Part shown: positions 8,252 to 16,910 of the stretch, in pieces
Numbering within the stretch: position 1 is the stretch's first letter
Layout: every line of letters begins with the position of its first letter
Source: Mycobacterium sp. D16R12
GTDB taxonomy: Bacteria > Actinomycetota > Actinomycetes > Mycobacteriales > Mycobacteriaceae
Reading direction: 5' to 3'
Assembly (NCBI RefSeq): GCF_002013465.1
Contig: NZ_MAFC01000023.1
Coordinates: forward strand, 124,001 to 188,000
DNA length: 64,000 nucleotides
Translations under genes and position numbers: made by a program
Notes under the pieces: model-generated
What the model was told of the DNA's origin: nothing
The model's input: only the letters and a program-made list of their open reading frames with translations
Database searches by the model: none

Positions 8252-9715
8252 TCATCCAGCTGGGATATCGTCAAACACTTCACTTAGGTCGTTCCAACCC
8301 TTAAGCACGCCGCTCGTCTCCAGGAGGAGATCGGCCAGTTCGTCACAACGCTCCGGCTTCGCGAGCGCAGTTCTAACAATATTCAGTAGCTGAAGTCCTG
8401 TTATCAGGCAATGCTCGCGTTTTTCAGCATAGGGTTGCATCTGCGAAGGGAAGGGAGGATCTCGCCGCAAAAGGGGCGGGTCATTGAGAAAAGCATTGAT
8501 AACCAGAATCCCCTTTGCGTTCCTCTCATCCTCTTCAAGTTCGGCTGCCACCCATTTTTCCAGTTGGGCGCAGTGCTTCTCAGCGGCAGTTTTCGCCACA
8601 CCTTTAGTTTCCACGACTACTCGTCTGCCCCGTCGCATCCCTCGAAGATCGGTACGACCAGGAGCTACAGGTTCCAGCTCAAATCCCAACACCTTAAAGG
8701 CGTCAGCTACAACAATTTCCAAAGAGGTGCCGGTACCTGCGATGAGAAGTTTCCATTTTCGATCCGATTCCTGCTCAAGAGCGAATTCGTCAAGCTCTGT
8801 CCGAATTTTCGCGGCCTTTGCTTCGAGCTCTTGAACGACGGCTGCACGGTCGATTTCACTCCGGAATCTGTAGTCATCGACCCACTTCGGCCATTCAATA
8901 TCGTCCGTAGATGCACGCGTGATGAGCCAGCGCAATACCAGGTCATCGATAGCTGCTGCTGTTGTCCCTTCATCCGGGTCAACAGGTTCGTTGACCTCCC
9001 CCGATTCCCTGCTTCGAGCTGCCTCGGCGGAACCAGTGATGATATCTTGGTCATCTATGTCGTCTTCCGAATCGAACCCTGCGTCATCGCCATGCACGCA
9101 AAGCAAAGGAAGAAGAATTATTCTGCCTGATTCGTAAGCAATCTCAGCGGCAACCACTTTTGTAGTGCCGGCAACATGAAGTAGCGGATGCATCTGTGCA
9201 TCTGATTCGAGCAGGCAGCCATAGAGCCACCAAGGTGCCGTTTTCCGATAAAGTGGGCCTATCGCGCCGTCAATAGGCTGCATGTCAGTTCCTGTTGCAA
9301 ATTCCCGCTTCAAATCGACTGGCAGCGCGTCAAGAACGTCGAAATCTTCCAGAATCGTCGTGACTTTCTGGTTTCGTCCAGTGCCGGAAACCTTCGTCTC
9401 ACCGGTTTCACGAGCAACAGTTATATCACTAGGGAGGAATACAACCAAAGTTCTACCTAGACCGAGAAATTCAGCGAATTCCTTACGGCGCCTTACAACA
9501 TCCCGCGCAATCTCCGCCGAGTCGTGGCTAGATAGCCAGCGACGACCCCTGAACGTCCTGTCGCGGAATCGTCCAGAGGGCATATTGTAAGTCTTGATAG
9601 TGCGCAAAGGATCCCACAGCACGAGGTCATAGTCATATACCGTGCTGGCTGAAGAAAATTCAGCATAAACTGCATCCTCAACCGCCATCCAGGTATCGAG
9701 CAGCAGAATTCTCAT
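8252..9715 (-). CDS. PD-(D/E)XK nuclease-like protein, candidate defence effector
   Basis: 487 residues in AT-richer DNA. The N-terminal ~200 residues look alpha/beta: strands MRILLLDTW, YDLVLWDP and LVVFLPSD suggest a flavodoxin- or GATase-like fold. Residues 208-250 are an acidic linker and 285-320 could form a coiled coil. The C-terminal part matches the PD-(D/E)XK plan: helix with Glu333 (SLEIVVADAF), then Asp356 in TDLRG, then Glu369 and Lys371 in VVVETKG, followed by a long helix. That is a restriction-endonuclease-like active site. ATG 9715 has GGTGAGG upstream. It follows the protease gene by 93 bases on the same strand, so the two probably form one unit. I recognise no named family for the full architecture. 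Confidence 0.7.
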   Translation of the reverse strand: MRILLLDTWMAVEDAVYAEFSSASTVYDYDLVLWDPLRTIKTYNMPSGRFRDRTFRGRRWLSSHDSAEIARDVVRRRKEFAEFLGLGRTLVVFLPSDITVARETGETKVSGTGRNQKVTTILEDFDVLDALPVDLKREFATGTDMQPIDGAIGPLYRKTAPWWLYGCLLESDAQMHPLLHVAGTTKVVAAEIAYESGRIILLPLLCVHGDDAGFDSEDDIDDQDIITGSAEAARSRESGEVNEPVDPDEGTTAAAIDDLVLRWLITRASTDDIEWPKWVDDYRFRSEIDRAAVVQELEAKAAKIRTELDEFALEQESDRKWKLLIAGTGTSLEIVVADAFKVLGFELEPVAPGRTDLRGMRRGRRVVVETKGVAKTAAEKHCAQLEKWVAAELEEDERNAKGILVINAFLNDPPLLRRDPPFPSQMQPYAEKREHCLITGLQLLNIVRTALAKPERCDELADLLLETSGVLKGWNDLSEVFDDIPAG

Positions 9716-9808
9716 AAAGCCTCACCGTCCTGATGTATGAGCACTATCCACCTCCAGATTATGCTTGTCGGATTCGAGTACGGTCACGACGCTCATCGCT
9801 GCGTTAAT

Positions 9809-11056
9809 CTAAGAATATTTTTTGATTACCCGTCTCACAGTGCTTGCAGAGCAGCCAACTTCGGCAGCAATTGACTTCAGAGTTTTGCCTTCCTGACGTA
9901 GAACAATGATGGACTGGTCACGGGCCGCTCGAGCAGCTATAGACTTCGATTCTTCAGGAATGCGTATGAGGATGCTCATCTTTCGCGCATCTGGTCCGTG
10001 TGGCATTTGGTTGGCTCGCAAGATATCCATGATGACTGAAAGCTTGTGCATCCGAGACAGTCCCGCGTGTTCATTGGGGCGAGGTATTCCGCTGTCGTTG
10101 TAGTGACTTGCGTTGATCCCAATGAGGAACGACGGGTGATAGTTTTTAGTCCCAATTTGCGCCTGAACAGCAGTCATGCCATCACCATTGGGGATTAGGA
10201 AGTTAATCGGAGTTATTCCGCGTTGGGCTACGTATACAGGGCTTCCTGAGTTGCCGCTTGTCGAGAACGCATCGAACAAGACCTGATGATTGCTATCACT
10301 CTTTGTTGGCGCACCCTTGCTTGATCGGTATTCGGTTTGCGGGTCACTGGCGAGTAAACCCGAGCGCATCACGGGCCTTATTTGCAACTGGTCGTACCAG
10401 ACTGGATAACCAGGGAAGACGACGAACTCGCCTGCTTGTAGTTGCGACCAAAGTCGCTCGCATTCCAAGAGCGTTTCCCAACTGATCGCATGGTTGAGCG
10501 TGATTTCGGTTGGGCTATTTTCGGCCATGAACTTCTCTATGTCACCGTATATTTCAGCAGTAGCTTGTAACAGTGCTTCGGGTTTCGAAGCCAGAGGAAT
10601 GACCGCTACGTCAAGCAAATGGTCTGAATGATATAGCGGCTTCGGGTCAGTAATTATATGTTCGCATCGCAGTTCTTTACTTTGCCACCATTGCATCTTG
10701 ATCGACTTTATAGATGACCCTTTGTTTTCCCACTCATTATAGAAAACCGCATCAGCGATGTGTCGATTAGTTACCACTGCCAAACGACCGTCACCGGCGG
10801 GAAACTCCGCAAGGAACCCGGTACCTGCAAGGTCGGTGCAATGGGTGTCATCGATTTGAAAGTGGTGCGTCGCCTCCAGCCGACAAGCCGAATACAGCTG
10901 ATGTGCGCTAAAGCCGGTGTCCACGCTCCTAGCGTATGCGTCCCGTTGGCCCGGCGAGAGCCAAATCGGCACCCACGCTCGTCGTTTGCTGCAAATCCAA
11001 GGCTCGAGCTGACCTACCGAAATTGCGTAAGACTTTCGTAACAACAGCGGTTTCAT
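9809..11056 (-). CDS. Trypsin-like serine protease with C-terminal helix-turn-helix
   Basis: 415 residues. A chymotrypsin-fold protease is supported by an intact triad: His99 in VTNRHIA, Asp149 in LLDVAVIPL and Ser270 in SGNSGSPVY. No signal peptide or transmembrane segment is evident, so it acts in the cytoplasm. Residues 384-413 (RQEGKTLKSIAAEVGCSAST followed by VRRVIKK) form a Hin/resolvase-type DNA-binding helix-turn-helix, an odd partner for a protease. Base composition is lower in G+C than the neighbours. The first ~60 residues are less convincing and the true start may lie downstream of ATG 11056. The gene begins 59 bases 3' of tRNA-Met and is followed by the nuclease gene, suggesting an acquired defence or stress module. 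Confidence 0.72.
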   Translation of the reverse strand: MKPLLLRKSYAISVGQLEPWICSKRRAWVPIWLSPGQRDAYARSVDTGFSAHQLYSACRLEATHHFQIDDTHCTDLAGTGFLAEFPAGDGRLAVVTNRHIADAVFYNEWENKGSSIKSIKMQWWQSKELRCEHIITDPKPLYHSDHLLDVAVIPLASKPEALLQATAEIYGDIEKFMAENSPTEITLNHAISWETLLECERLWSQLQAGEFVVFPGYPVWYDQLQIRPVMRSGLLASDPQTEYRSSKGAPTKSDSNHQVLFDAFSTSGNSGSPVYVAQRGITPINFLIPNGDGMTAVQAQIGTKNYHPSFLIGINASHYNDSGIPRPNEHAGLSRMHKLSVIMDILRANQMPHGPDARKMSILIRIPEESKSIAARAARDQSIIVLRQEGKTLKSIAAEVGCSASTVRRVIKKYS

Positions 11057-11114
11057 GGTGCAGATCAGAGCTATCCAATCGAGTCGAACAGCTCGGACCT
11101 GACGAAACCCTTTG

Positions 11115-11188
11115 TAGGGCGGGCGGGGCTCGAACCCGCGACCAATGGATTATGAGTCCACGGCTCTAACCAACTGAGCTACCGCCCC
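11115..11188 (-). tRNA. tRNA-Met (CAT anticodon)
   Basis: A complete cloverleaf can be folded from the minus strand: acceptor GGGGCGG paired with CCGCCCT (G1-U72 wobble), D arm GCTCAGTTGG, anticodon arm with CAT in GACTCATAATC, and T arm GCGGG-TTCGAGC-CCCGC. CCA is not encoded. The paired first base excludes initiator tRNA, so this is elongator Met, or an Ile tRNA whose C34 is modified. Its 3' end faces the protease/nuclease island, the usual side for integrative elements. Confidence 0.92.
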
Positions 11189-11238
11189 CAGCAGGTCACG
11201 ACTCTAGCCGATCCCCCGCCACGCCCCGGGGACCCAGG

Positions 11239-12801
11239 TCACCTGTGGTCGTAGTCCATGTTGCAGGAGGTCTCCTTGACCTCAGCGGCCCGCAGCTTGG
11301 CCCGGCTCACGTTGTACTCGTACCAGGGTGCCGTCGGCCGCAAGTGCTCCTTCATCCGCCCCTGCACGCATACCCGCACATCCTCGGGCAGCGACTTCGT
11401 CGCTGCGAACGCGTCCGAAGACAGTGTCCCCATGTACCACTGATCGATCTTGCCGGTCTGCTGGAAGAACTCGACGTTGCGCTGCGCGATATAGCTTTCC
11501 GGGTTGAAGATCGCGAGCCCCAGCATCCCGAACGCACCCACAGCGACCACCGCGGTGGGCAGCCATCGCGCACTCATCCGAATCCCCGCCACCAGGATCA
11601 ACACCAACACGATGGCCATGCCCAGCTCGATCCAACGCACCAGCAGTCGCTCCACGCTAAACCCGTACGCCTTCTCGTACAACGACATCCGGTGAATGGC
11701 CGAGGCCACGATCACCAGCGTGGTCAGGCACAGCCCGCCGATCAGCACCCGCAGGAACAGCCGGTCGCGGGCATCATCGCGCCCCGCCACCCGGATCGCC
11801 ACCGCGATCACCCCCATCACCAGAATGGTGACAAACAGCAGCTGCCAGAAGCCCTGCCGCGCATACTCTGCGTAGGTCAACCCCTCAGTGACCTGCACAT
11901 GCTCATCTCCCCCGAACAACACCGAGATCTGCACGCCCACAAACGCGATGAACAGCAGATTCAGCGCGGCCAGCGGCAAGCTCCACTCCCAGCGCGGCAA
12001 CTTCTTGGGCTCCGTCGGGGCCAACCGGTCAAAGCTCGGCGGCTTGGACAGCACGTAGATGGAGCCCAAGGCGAACCCGCCGACCAGCACGCCGACGACC
12101 ACCCGCCCGACGACATCCCCGAAGGACACGAACGGCAAGACTCCGCTGATCAGCGCCCTGAACCGCGCATCGGCATCGGCCAGGAGCGCACCGAACGCAG
12201 CCACCAGGCCGACAGTCACCAGCACGACGATGGCTGCCCGGTCCGGGTTGATCTTGCGGCCGCGTGACATCGTCCGGGTGCCGCGCCTCATCCAGCCCGC
12301 CACCCGGAACGGTGCCCTGAGCATCACGAACTGCCCGTAGATCAAGCCTGTCCACGTCCGCGCCGGTGCCAGCGCGTACACGAACAGCGCCAACGATGTC
12401 AGGACACAGAGCGCGACAAGCCATCCCGCATCACGCACGGTCGGCACCACCGCCAGACTCAGCGCGAGCAGCAGCGCGCCGATGCGGGTGGGCGTCCACT
12501 GCACTTTCTGCGTCGCGAAGGCGGCAAGGGCCACCGCGAACGCCGTCAGCGTCCAGCCCAGACCCGGAAGTGAGGAGCGCCAGCACAGCGCCGCGACCAG
12601 GCCCGCCCCCATACCGCTGAGCAGCGCGCCCTGCGTCATCTTCGAGCGGATGTCGCGCGGCCAGGCCGTCAGGAACCGCGTCGGCGGCCCGAAGATCGGC
12701 ACCGGCGGGCGCGGCACGGGCGGCCCCGCGAGCGTACCCGGAACTGCAGCCCCCGGAATCGGATACGGGTACGGCGGCGGCACTATCGAACCTGTGGTCA
12801 T
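11239..12801 (-). CDS. DUF4153/DUF4173-type polytopic membrane protein
   Basis: 520 residues: a Pro-rich cytoplasmic N-terminus (about 1-45), then roughly ten hydrophobic helices, then a soluble C-terminal tail (LPEDVRVCVQGRMKEH...). The overall plan fits the DUF4153/DUF4173 membrane proteins, whose function is unknown. Its ATG overlaps the stop of the sensor kinase gene (ATGA), making it the third gene of a coupled two-component operon. It may be the sensory or output partner of that kinase, which itself has little extracytoplasmic sequence. That role is inferred from coupling only. Confidence 0.8.
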   Translation of the reverse strand: MTTGSIVPPPYPYPIPGAAVPGTLAGPPVPRPPVPIFGPPTRFLTAWPRDIRSKMTQGALLSGMGAGLVAALCWRSSLPGLGWTLTAFAVALAAFATQKVQWTPTRIGALLLALSLAVVPTVRDAGWLVALCVLTSLALFVYALAPARTWTGLIYGQFVMLRAPFRVAGWMRRGTRTMSRGRKINPDRAAIVVLVTVGLVAAFGALLADADARFRALISGVLPFVSFGDVVGRVVVGVLVGGFALGSIYVLSKPPSFDRLAPTEPKKLPRWEWSLPLAALNLLFIAFVGVQISVLFGGDEHVQVTEGLTYAEYARQGFWQLLFVTILVMGVIAVAIRVAGRDDARDRLFLRVLIGGLCLTTLVIVASAIHRMSLYEKAYGFSVERLLVRWIELGMAIVLVLILVAGIRMSARWLPTAVVAVGAFGMLGLAIFNPESYIAQRNVEFFQQTGKIDQWYMGTLSSDAFAATKSLPEDVRVCVQGRMKEHLRPTAPWYEYNVSRAKLRAAEVKETSCNMDYDHR

Positions 12802-13814
12802 GAATTCCCCTCCTCGGATTCAAACTGCGGCAACGTGACTCGGACCCGGCAGCCGGGTGCGTCCACGATTTCGATGCGGCCGCCATGCAGATCGACGGCC
12901 CATTGCGCGATGGCCAACCCCAAGCCGGTGCCGCCATCACGCGATCCCCCATGGGTGAATCTCTCAAACACTCGTGATCTTTCGTGCGGCGCGATGCCGG
13001 GCCCGGTGTCGGCGACCTCCAGCAGCAGCGCGTCGTTCTCGGTGCGTGCGAACACCGATACCTGTCCCCCGGGCGGGCTGTGCCGCGACGCGTTGTCCAG
13101 CAGGTTGGCCACCACCTGATGCAGCCGTGCGGTATCGGCGACCGCTTCCAGATCGAACGGCTCAACCGTGACGTGATAGCGCACCTGACGTCCGGTGGTC
13201 TTGGCTTCGGCCACCGCCCCATCGACGAACTCGCGCACCGCGAACGGTTCGCGGTGCACCGGTACCGATCCGTTCTCCAGCTTCGACAAATCCAGCAGAT
13301 CATTGACCAGCCGGCCCAGCCGTTCGGTCTGCGCGAGCGCGGTTTTCAATGTCGCCGGGTCGGGCTCGGCCACCCCGTCGACGATGTTCTCCAGCACCGC
13401 CTGCAGCGCCGTGATCGGCGTGCGCAGCTCATGGGAGACATTGCCGACCAACTCACGGCGGTACTTCTCGGCGGACTGCAGCTCGGCGGCCATGTGATTG
13501 AAAGCCGTTGCCAGCTGGCCCACTTCATCGCGAGAGGTCGAACGGATCCGGCGCGAGTAGTCGCCCTGCGCCATCGAGCGCACCGCCGCCGTCATGTCCC
13601 GCAACGGCGAGGTCATGCCGTGCGCCAGGAACCACGTCACGCCGAAGGACACGAACAACGCGAGTGTGAGCGCGTACCGCAGCTTCCATTCGGCGGTAAT
13701 CCAGAGAAGGCAGGTGGCGATCAGCAGCGCCACCCCCACCAGCACCGCCGTCTTGAACTTGAAGGAGCGCAACGGATCCAGCGGTCGCGGCAGCAGTTCC
13801 AGCAGTTGGCTCAT
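12798..13814 (-). CDS. Two-component sensor histidine kinase
   Basis: 338 residues. Two transmembrane helices (about 21-41 and 46-64) are separated by only a few residues, so there is almost no external sensor. They are followed by a HAMP segment (TSPLRDMTAAVRSMAQGDYS), a HisKA dimerisation domain with His128 in NVSHELRTP, and an ATPase domain with DNAS, DTGPGI and GGTGLGLAI boxes. The start ATG 13814 overlaps the response regulator stop (ATGA) and its own stop overlaps the next gene, so the three genes are coupled. It should phosphorylate the regulator at 13811-14494. Confidence 0.93.
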   Translation of the reverse strand: MSQLLELLPRPLDPLRSFKFKTAVLVGVALLIATCLLWITAEWKLRYALTLALFVSFGVTWFLAHGMTSPLRDMTAAVRSMAQGDYSRRIRSTSRDEVGQLATAFNHMAAELQSAEKYRRELVGNVSHELRTPITALQAVLENIVDGVAEPDPATLKTALAQTERLGRLVNDLLDLSKLENGSVPVHREPFAVREFVDGAVAEAKTTGRQVRYHVTVEPFDLEAVADTARLHQVVANLLDNASRHSPPGGQVSVFARTENDALLLEVADTGPGIAPHERSRVFERFTHGGSRDGGTGLGLAIAQWAVDLHGGRIEIVDAPGCRVRVTLPQFESEEGNS

Positions 13815-14494
13815 CGCGGTACCTCCAACGCGTATCCGATGCCGTGCACGGTGCGGATCAGCTCTTGACCGAGCTTGCGGCGCAGCGCCTTGATATGGCT
13901 GTCCACGGTGCGCTGGCCCGACGGCAGTCCCTCGCTCCAGCCCCACACCTGATCGAGCAGGCGCTCACGGCTGATCGCCACCCGTGGGTTATCGGCCAGA
14001 TAGGCCAGCAGATCGAATTCGGTGCGCGTCAGGTGCACCTCGTCGTCGCGGTGATACACGCGGCGCTCGGAGACGTCGATGCGCACCTGCCCGATCCGCA
14101 CATCGGTACTCGGCACCGCCACCCGATCCGTGCGGCGCAGCAGCGCCGCCACCCGGGCCACCAGCACCCGCATGCTGAACGGCTTGGGCAGATAGTCGTC
14201 GGCACCCACCCCCAGACCCACCAGCATGTCGGTCTCGGTGCCGCGCGCGGTCAGCATCAGCACCGGAATCGGCGCGTGCGCCTGCACCTGACGGCAGACC
14301 TCCAGGCCGTCGAGCCCGGGCAGCATGACATCCAGCACCATCAGGTCCGGCGGGTTTTCGCGGCAATGCCGCACCGCATCGAGTCCGTTGTCCTCGGTGT
14401 CGACGGCATACCCCTCGGCGCGAAGCCGCGCGGAAATGGACGCACAGATGGTGGGCTCGTCGTCGACTACCAAGATTCGTCGCTGGATGGGCAC
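13811..14494 (-). CDS. OmpR/PhoB-family response regulator
   Basis: 227 residues. The receiver domain has the acidic pair in VVDDEP, the phospho-acceptor Asp55 in VLDVMLPG, a Thr in LTARG and Lys in PKPF. The C-terminal winged helix (RVYHRDDEVHLTRTEFDLL... to SHIKALRRKLG) is OmpR-like. It is the first gene of a three-gene minus-strand operon with its kinase and a DUF4153/4173 membrane protein. The target genes cannot be deduced, but the 275-base region upstream contains the only visible promoter space for this operon. Confidence 0.95.
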   Translation of the reverse strand: MPIQRRILVVDDEPTICASISARLRAEGYAVDTEDNGLDAVRHCRENPPDLMVLDVMLPGLDGLEVCRQVQAHAPIPVLMLTARGTETDMLVGLGVGADDYLPKPFSMRVLVARVAALLRRTDRVAVPSTDVRIGQVRIDVSERRVYHRDDEVHLTRTEFDLLAYLADNPRVAISRERLLDQVWGWSEGLPSGQRTVDSHIKALRRKLGQELIRTVHGIGYALEVPR

Positions 14495-14680
14495 ATGACC
14501 AGCGTATTTGATCGCTGTGGTGATCGCTGGAACCCTTTGTGAAGGTTCTGTGGAGGATTACCCACCGGTGCACTAGCGAAGACACCGCACATGCTTGCGT
14601 CCCTGACGAACTCCGTCATTCCACAGTAATTGGGTAGCTCTTACTCCTTCCCTGCTGCCGAAATATTAGCCATACTTCTA

Positions 14681-14714
14681 GTATCCGATACAGACAGTAC
14701 GCACATTCGTATAC
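14681..14714. promoter_or_regulatory. Imperfect palindromic segment upstream of the PF10118 operon
   Basis: The AT-rich stretch before the gene at 14770 contains GTATCCGATAC (14681-14691), symmetric except for its centre, and ends with TTCGTATAC (14706-14714). The outer GTAT...ATAC ends make a loose dyad. This could be a TetR-type operator for the downstream operon, but no regulator gene lies next to it. Weak evidence. Confidence 0.25.
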
Positions 14715-14769
14715 ACTCCGTCCCACACCGCAAGCGCAGGGACAAAGGCTCTTGACCAGGAGAAACACG

Positions 14770-15705
14770 ATGAGTAAACAGGCACTGGCCACCGCCGCGA
14801 TCTTCTCAGAGGTCCCGAATGTGGCTCCGCCCGCCGACGCAGGCCAGGTCGCACTGCACGCTCGCAACGTCACGTTCGACTTCTCCCGCTCCCCCCTGAT
14901 CTGGATTCCGGGTGAACCGATCGCCTCCTATGCCCTCTCGGCACTGAACCTGATGCTCCCGGTCGGCGAGCAGATGTTCGTCGACGTGTTCAGCCGCGCC
15001 CTGCCGTACATCAAGGACGATCGCCTGCGAGAAGACGTCATCGGGTTCATCGGCCAGGAGAAGATGCACTCGGACACCCACGACCACGCGTTACGCGAAT
15101 TCTTTGCACAACACGGCATCGATCTGAGCGTGTGGGTCAAGCAATCCGAACTCATGTTCCAGCAATTTCAGAAGCGCATGGACGCGCTGCCGCCCAAGCT
15201 CCAGTACCGCGTCATGGTCCAGGGCCTCACCATGATCGCCGGTCTGGAACATCTGACCTCCACCGGCGGCGACTGGCTACTCAACTTCGATTTCGAGAAG
15301 TTCGGGGCCGATCCGGTCATCACCGACATGTTCCGCTGGCACGGCGCCGAAGAGGTCGAACACCGCAGTGTTGCATGGAATGTCGCCCGTTACTTCGGGG
15401 CCAGCCGTACCCGGCTGATGGTCTACTACCTCGGCGCCTGTGTGCCCATTGTCGGCGGACTGATAGCCGGAGGCTGGATGCTGGCGCGCGCGGACCCATC
15501 GTTGCCGAAGATCGGCCCCATCAAATTTGTTCGAGAAGTGCGACTGGCAATGAAGCGGGAGTCGACACTGAGTCTCGCGCTGCTCAGCAAGGCGTTCAAG
15601 GCCTATCTGCAACCCGACTTCACCCCGGAGGCCATCGGCGACACCGCGCAGGCAGTCGCGTATCTCGCGAAGTCCCCGGCGGCCAAAGCCGCCGCCGTCG
15701 CATGA
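14770..15705 (+). CDS. PF10118-type predicted metal-dependent hydrolase
   Basis: 311 residues. The conserved core of this family is visible: ARNVTFDFSRSPLIWIPGEP near the N-terminus, FIGQEKMHSDTHDHALREF (metal-ligand Glu and His residues), GLEHLTS and WHGAEEVEHRSVAWNV. The spaced E-x-x-H motifs suggest a di-metal helical enzyme like ferritin-type oxygenases. ATG 14770 is preceded by AGGAG. It begins a four-gene coupled operon; the next gene starts within its stop codon (ATGA). The ferredoxin reductase next door suggests it may be a redox enzyme rather than a hydrolase. A paralogue lies at 56153-57049. Confidence 0.85.
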   Translation: MSKQALATAAIFSEVPNVAPPADAGQVALHARNVTFDFSRSPLIWIPGEPIASYALSALNLMLPVGEQMFVDVFSRALPYIKDDRLREDVIGFIGQEKMHSDTHDHALREFFAQHGIDLSVWVKQSELMFQQFQKRMDALPPKLQYRVMVQGLTMIAGLEHLTSTGGDWLLNFDFEKFGADPVITDMFRWHGAEEVEHRSVAWNVARYFGASRTRLMVYYLGACVPIVGGLIAGGWMLARADPSLPKIGPIKFVREVRLAMKRESTLSLALLSKAFKAYLQPDFTPEAIGDTAQAVAYLAKSPAAKAAAVA

Positions 15706-16829
15706 CGAGACCTCACCCGTCGCCACCGCATGCCCCGAGCGGGCTGGACACCCTGATGCGGCTCATGGATCGCATGGGGCCGTCGGTGTTGACGGCCTTG
15801 GACAAGGCGATGCCAGTGGTGTTGCGGTTGACGCCACTGATCACTCCCGAACCTCCCGAACCGGAGCTGATAGACCGAACGCTGCATCTGGTGGTGCGCG
15901 GCCGATCAGTGGTGGCAGCCGACGAGAACGTGGTGAGCCTCGTGTTCACCGCGCCCGACGGCGGTGAGCTGCCCAGCTGGCGTTCTGGTGCACATCTCGA
16001 TGTGACCCTGCCCTCGGGTGCGGTACGTCAGTACTCGCTGTGCGGTGACCCCCGCAATCGCTCCTACTACCGAATCGCGGTGCGGCGCATCCCAGAAGGC
16101 GCCGGCGGCTCTGTCGAACTGCACGACGAGGTTCGCGTCGGCGACACTGTCGAGATACATGGGCCACGAAATGCCTTCCCGCTGGCCACCTCCGGGCATC
16201 TCAATACCGCCAATCGTCAGTTCCATTTCATCGCCGGCGGTATCGGTATCACTCCCATCCTGCCCATGCTGGCCACCGCGTCCGACCTACAGCTGCCCTG
16301 GACGATGACCTATGTCGGCCGCAGCAAGGAATCGATTCCGTTCCGTGAAGAGCTGGCCCGCTACGGCGATCGCATCACCATTCGCACCGATGACGAGTTC
16401 GGGCTACCCACTGCCAAAGACCTGATCCCAGAGCTCCACTCAAACCTCGCGGTGTACTGCTGCGGACCGGGACCGATGCTCAAAGTGGTGCGGGACGCGG
16501 TCGCCGAACACCCAGGCGCAGAGCTGCATTTCGAACGATTCGCCGCACCGCCCATCGACAATGGGGTGCCCTTCGACGTGGAGCTGAAGCGCAGCGGCAC
16601 CGTTGTTTCAGTGCCCGCCGATCGCAGCGCCCTGGACGCGATACTGGCCACTCGTCCCGCTACCCCACACTCATGCCGGCAAGGATTCTGCGGCACCTGC
16701 AAGGTGCGCGTGCTGGACGGCGTACCCGATCACCGCGACACCATCCTCACCGACCAGCAGCGCGCCGCCGGCGACATGCTGATCTGCGTCTCACGCGCCG
16801 AGGGTGGACGTTTGGTTCTCGATCTCTAG
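15702..16829 (+). CDS. Ferredoxin reductase-type oxidoreductase with C-terminal [2Fe-2S] domain
   Basis: 375 residues. The order is FMN/FAD-binding barrel (RQYSLCGDPRNRSYYRIAV), NAD(P)-binding domain (FIAGGIGITPILPML, YCCGPGPML), then a plant-type ferredoxin domain with SCRQGFCGTCKVRVLDG and a final Cys in LICVSRA. This is the layout of phthalate-dioxygenase-reductase-like electron suppliers. The start overlaps the upstream stop (ATGA at 15702-15705). It probably passes electrons from NAD(P)H to a partner oxygenase, most likely the PF10118 protein. A 60-residue N-terminal extension precedes the flavin domain. Confidence 0.92.
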   Translation: MTRPHPSPPHAPSGLDTLMRLMDRMGPSVLTALDKAMPVVLRLTPLITPEPPEPELIDRTLHLVVRGRSVVAADENVVSLVFTAPDGGELPSWRSGAHLDVTLPSGAVRQYSLCGDPRNRSYYRIAVRRIPEGAGGSVELHDEVRVGDTVEIHGPRNAFPLATSGHLNTANRQFHFIAGGIGITPILPMLATASDLQLPWTMTYVGRSKESIPFREELARYGDRITIRTDDEFGLPTAKDLIPELHSNLAVYCCGPGPMLKVVRDAVAEHPGAELHFERFAAPPIDNGVPFDVELKRSGTVVSVPADRSALDAILATRPATPHSCRQGFCGTCKVRVLDGVPDHRDTILTDQQRAAGDMLICVSRAEGGRLVLDL

Positions 16830-16910
16830 GCGGCAGCCCGCGATGCGGGCAGTCTCGTTCAATCCGAGTGACCAAGAGTCACAACAACAGAAGACACAAA
16901 CGGAGTCGGC

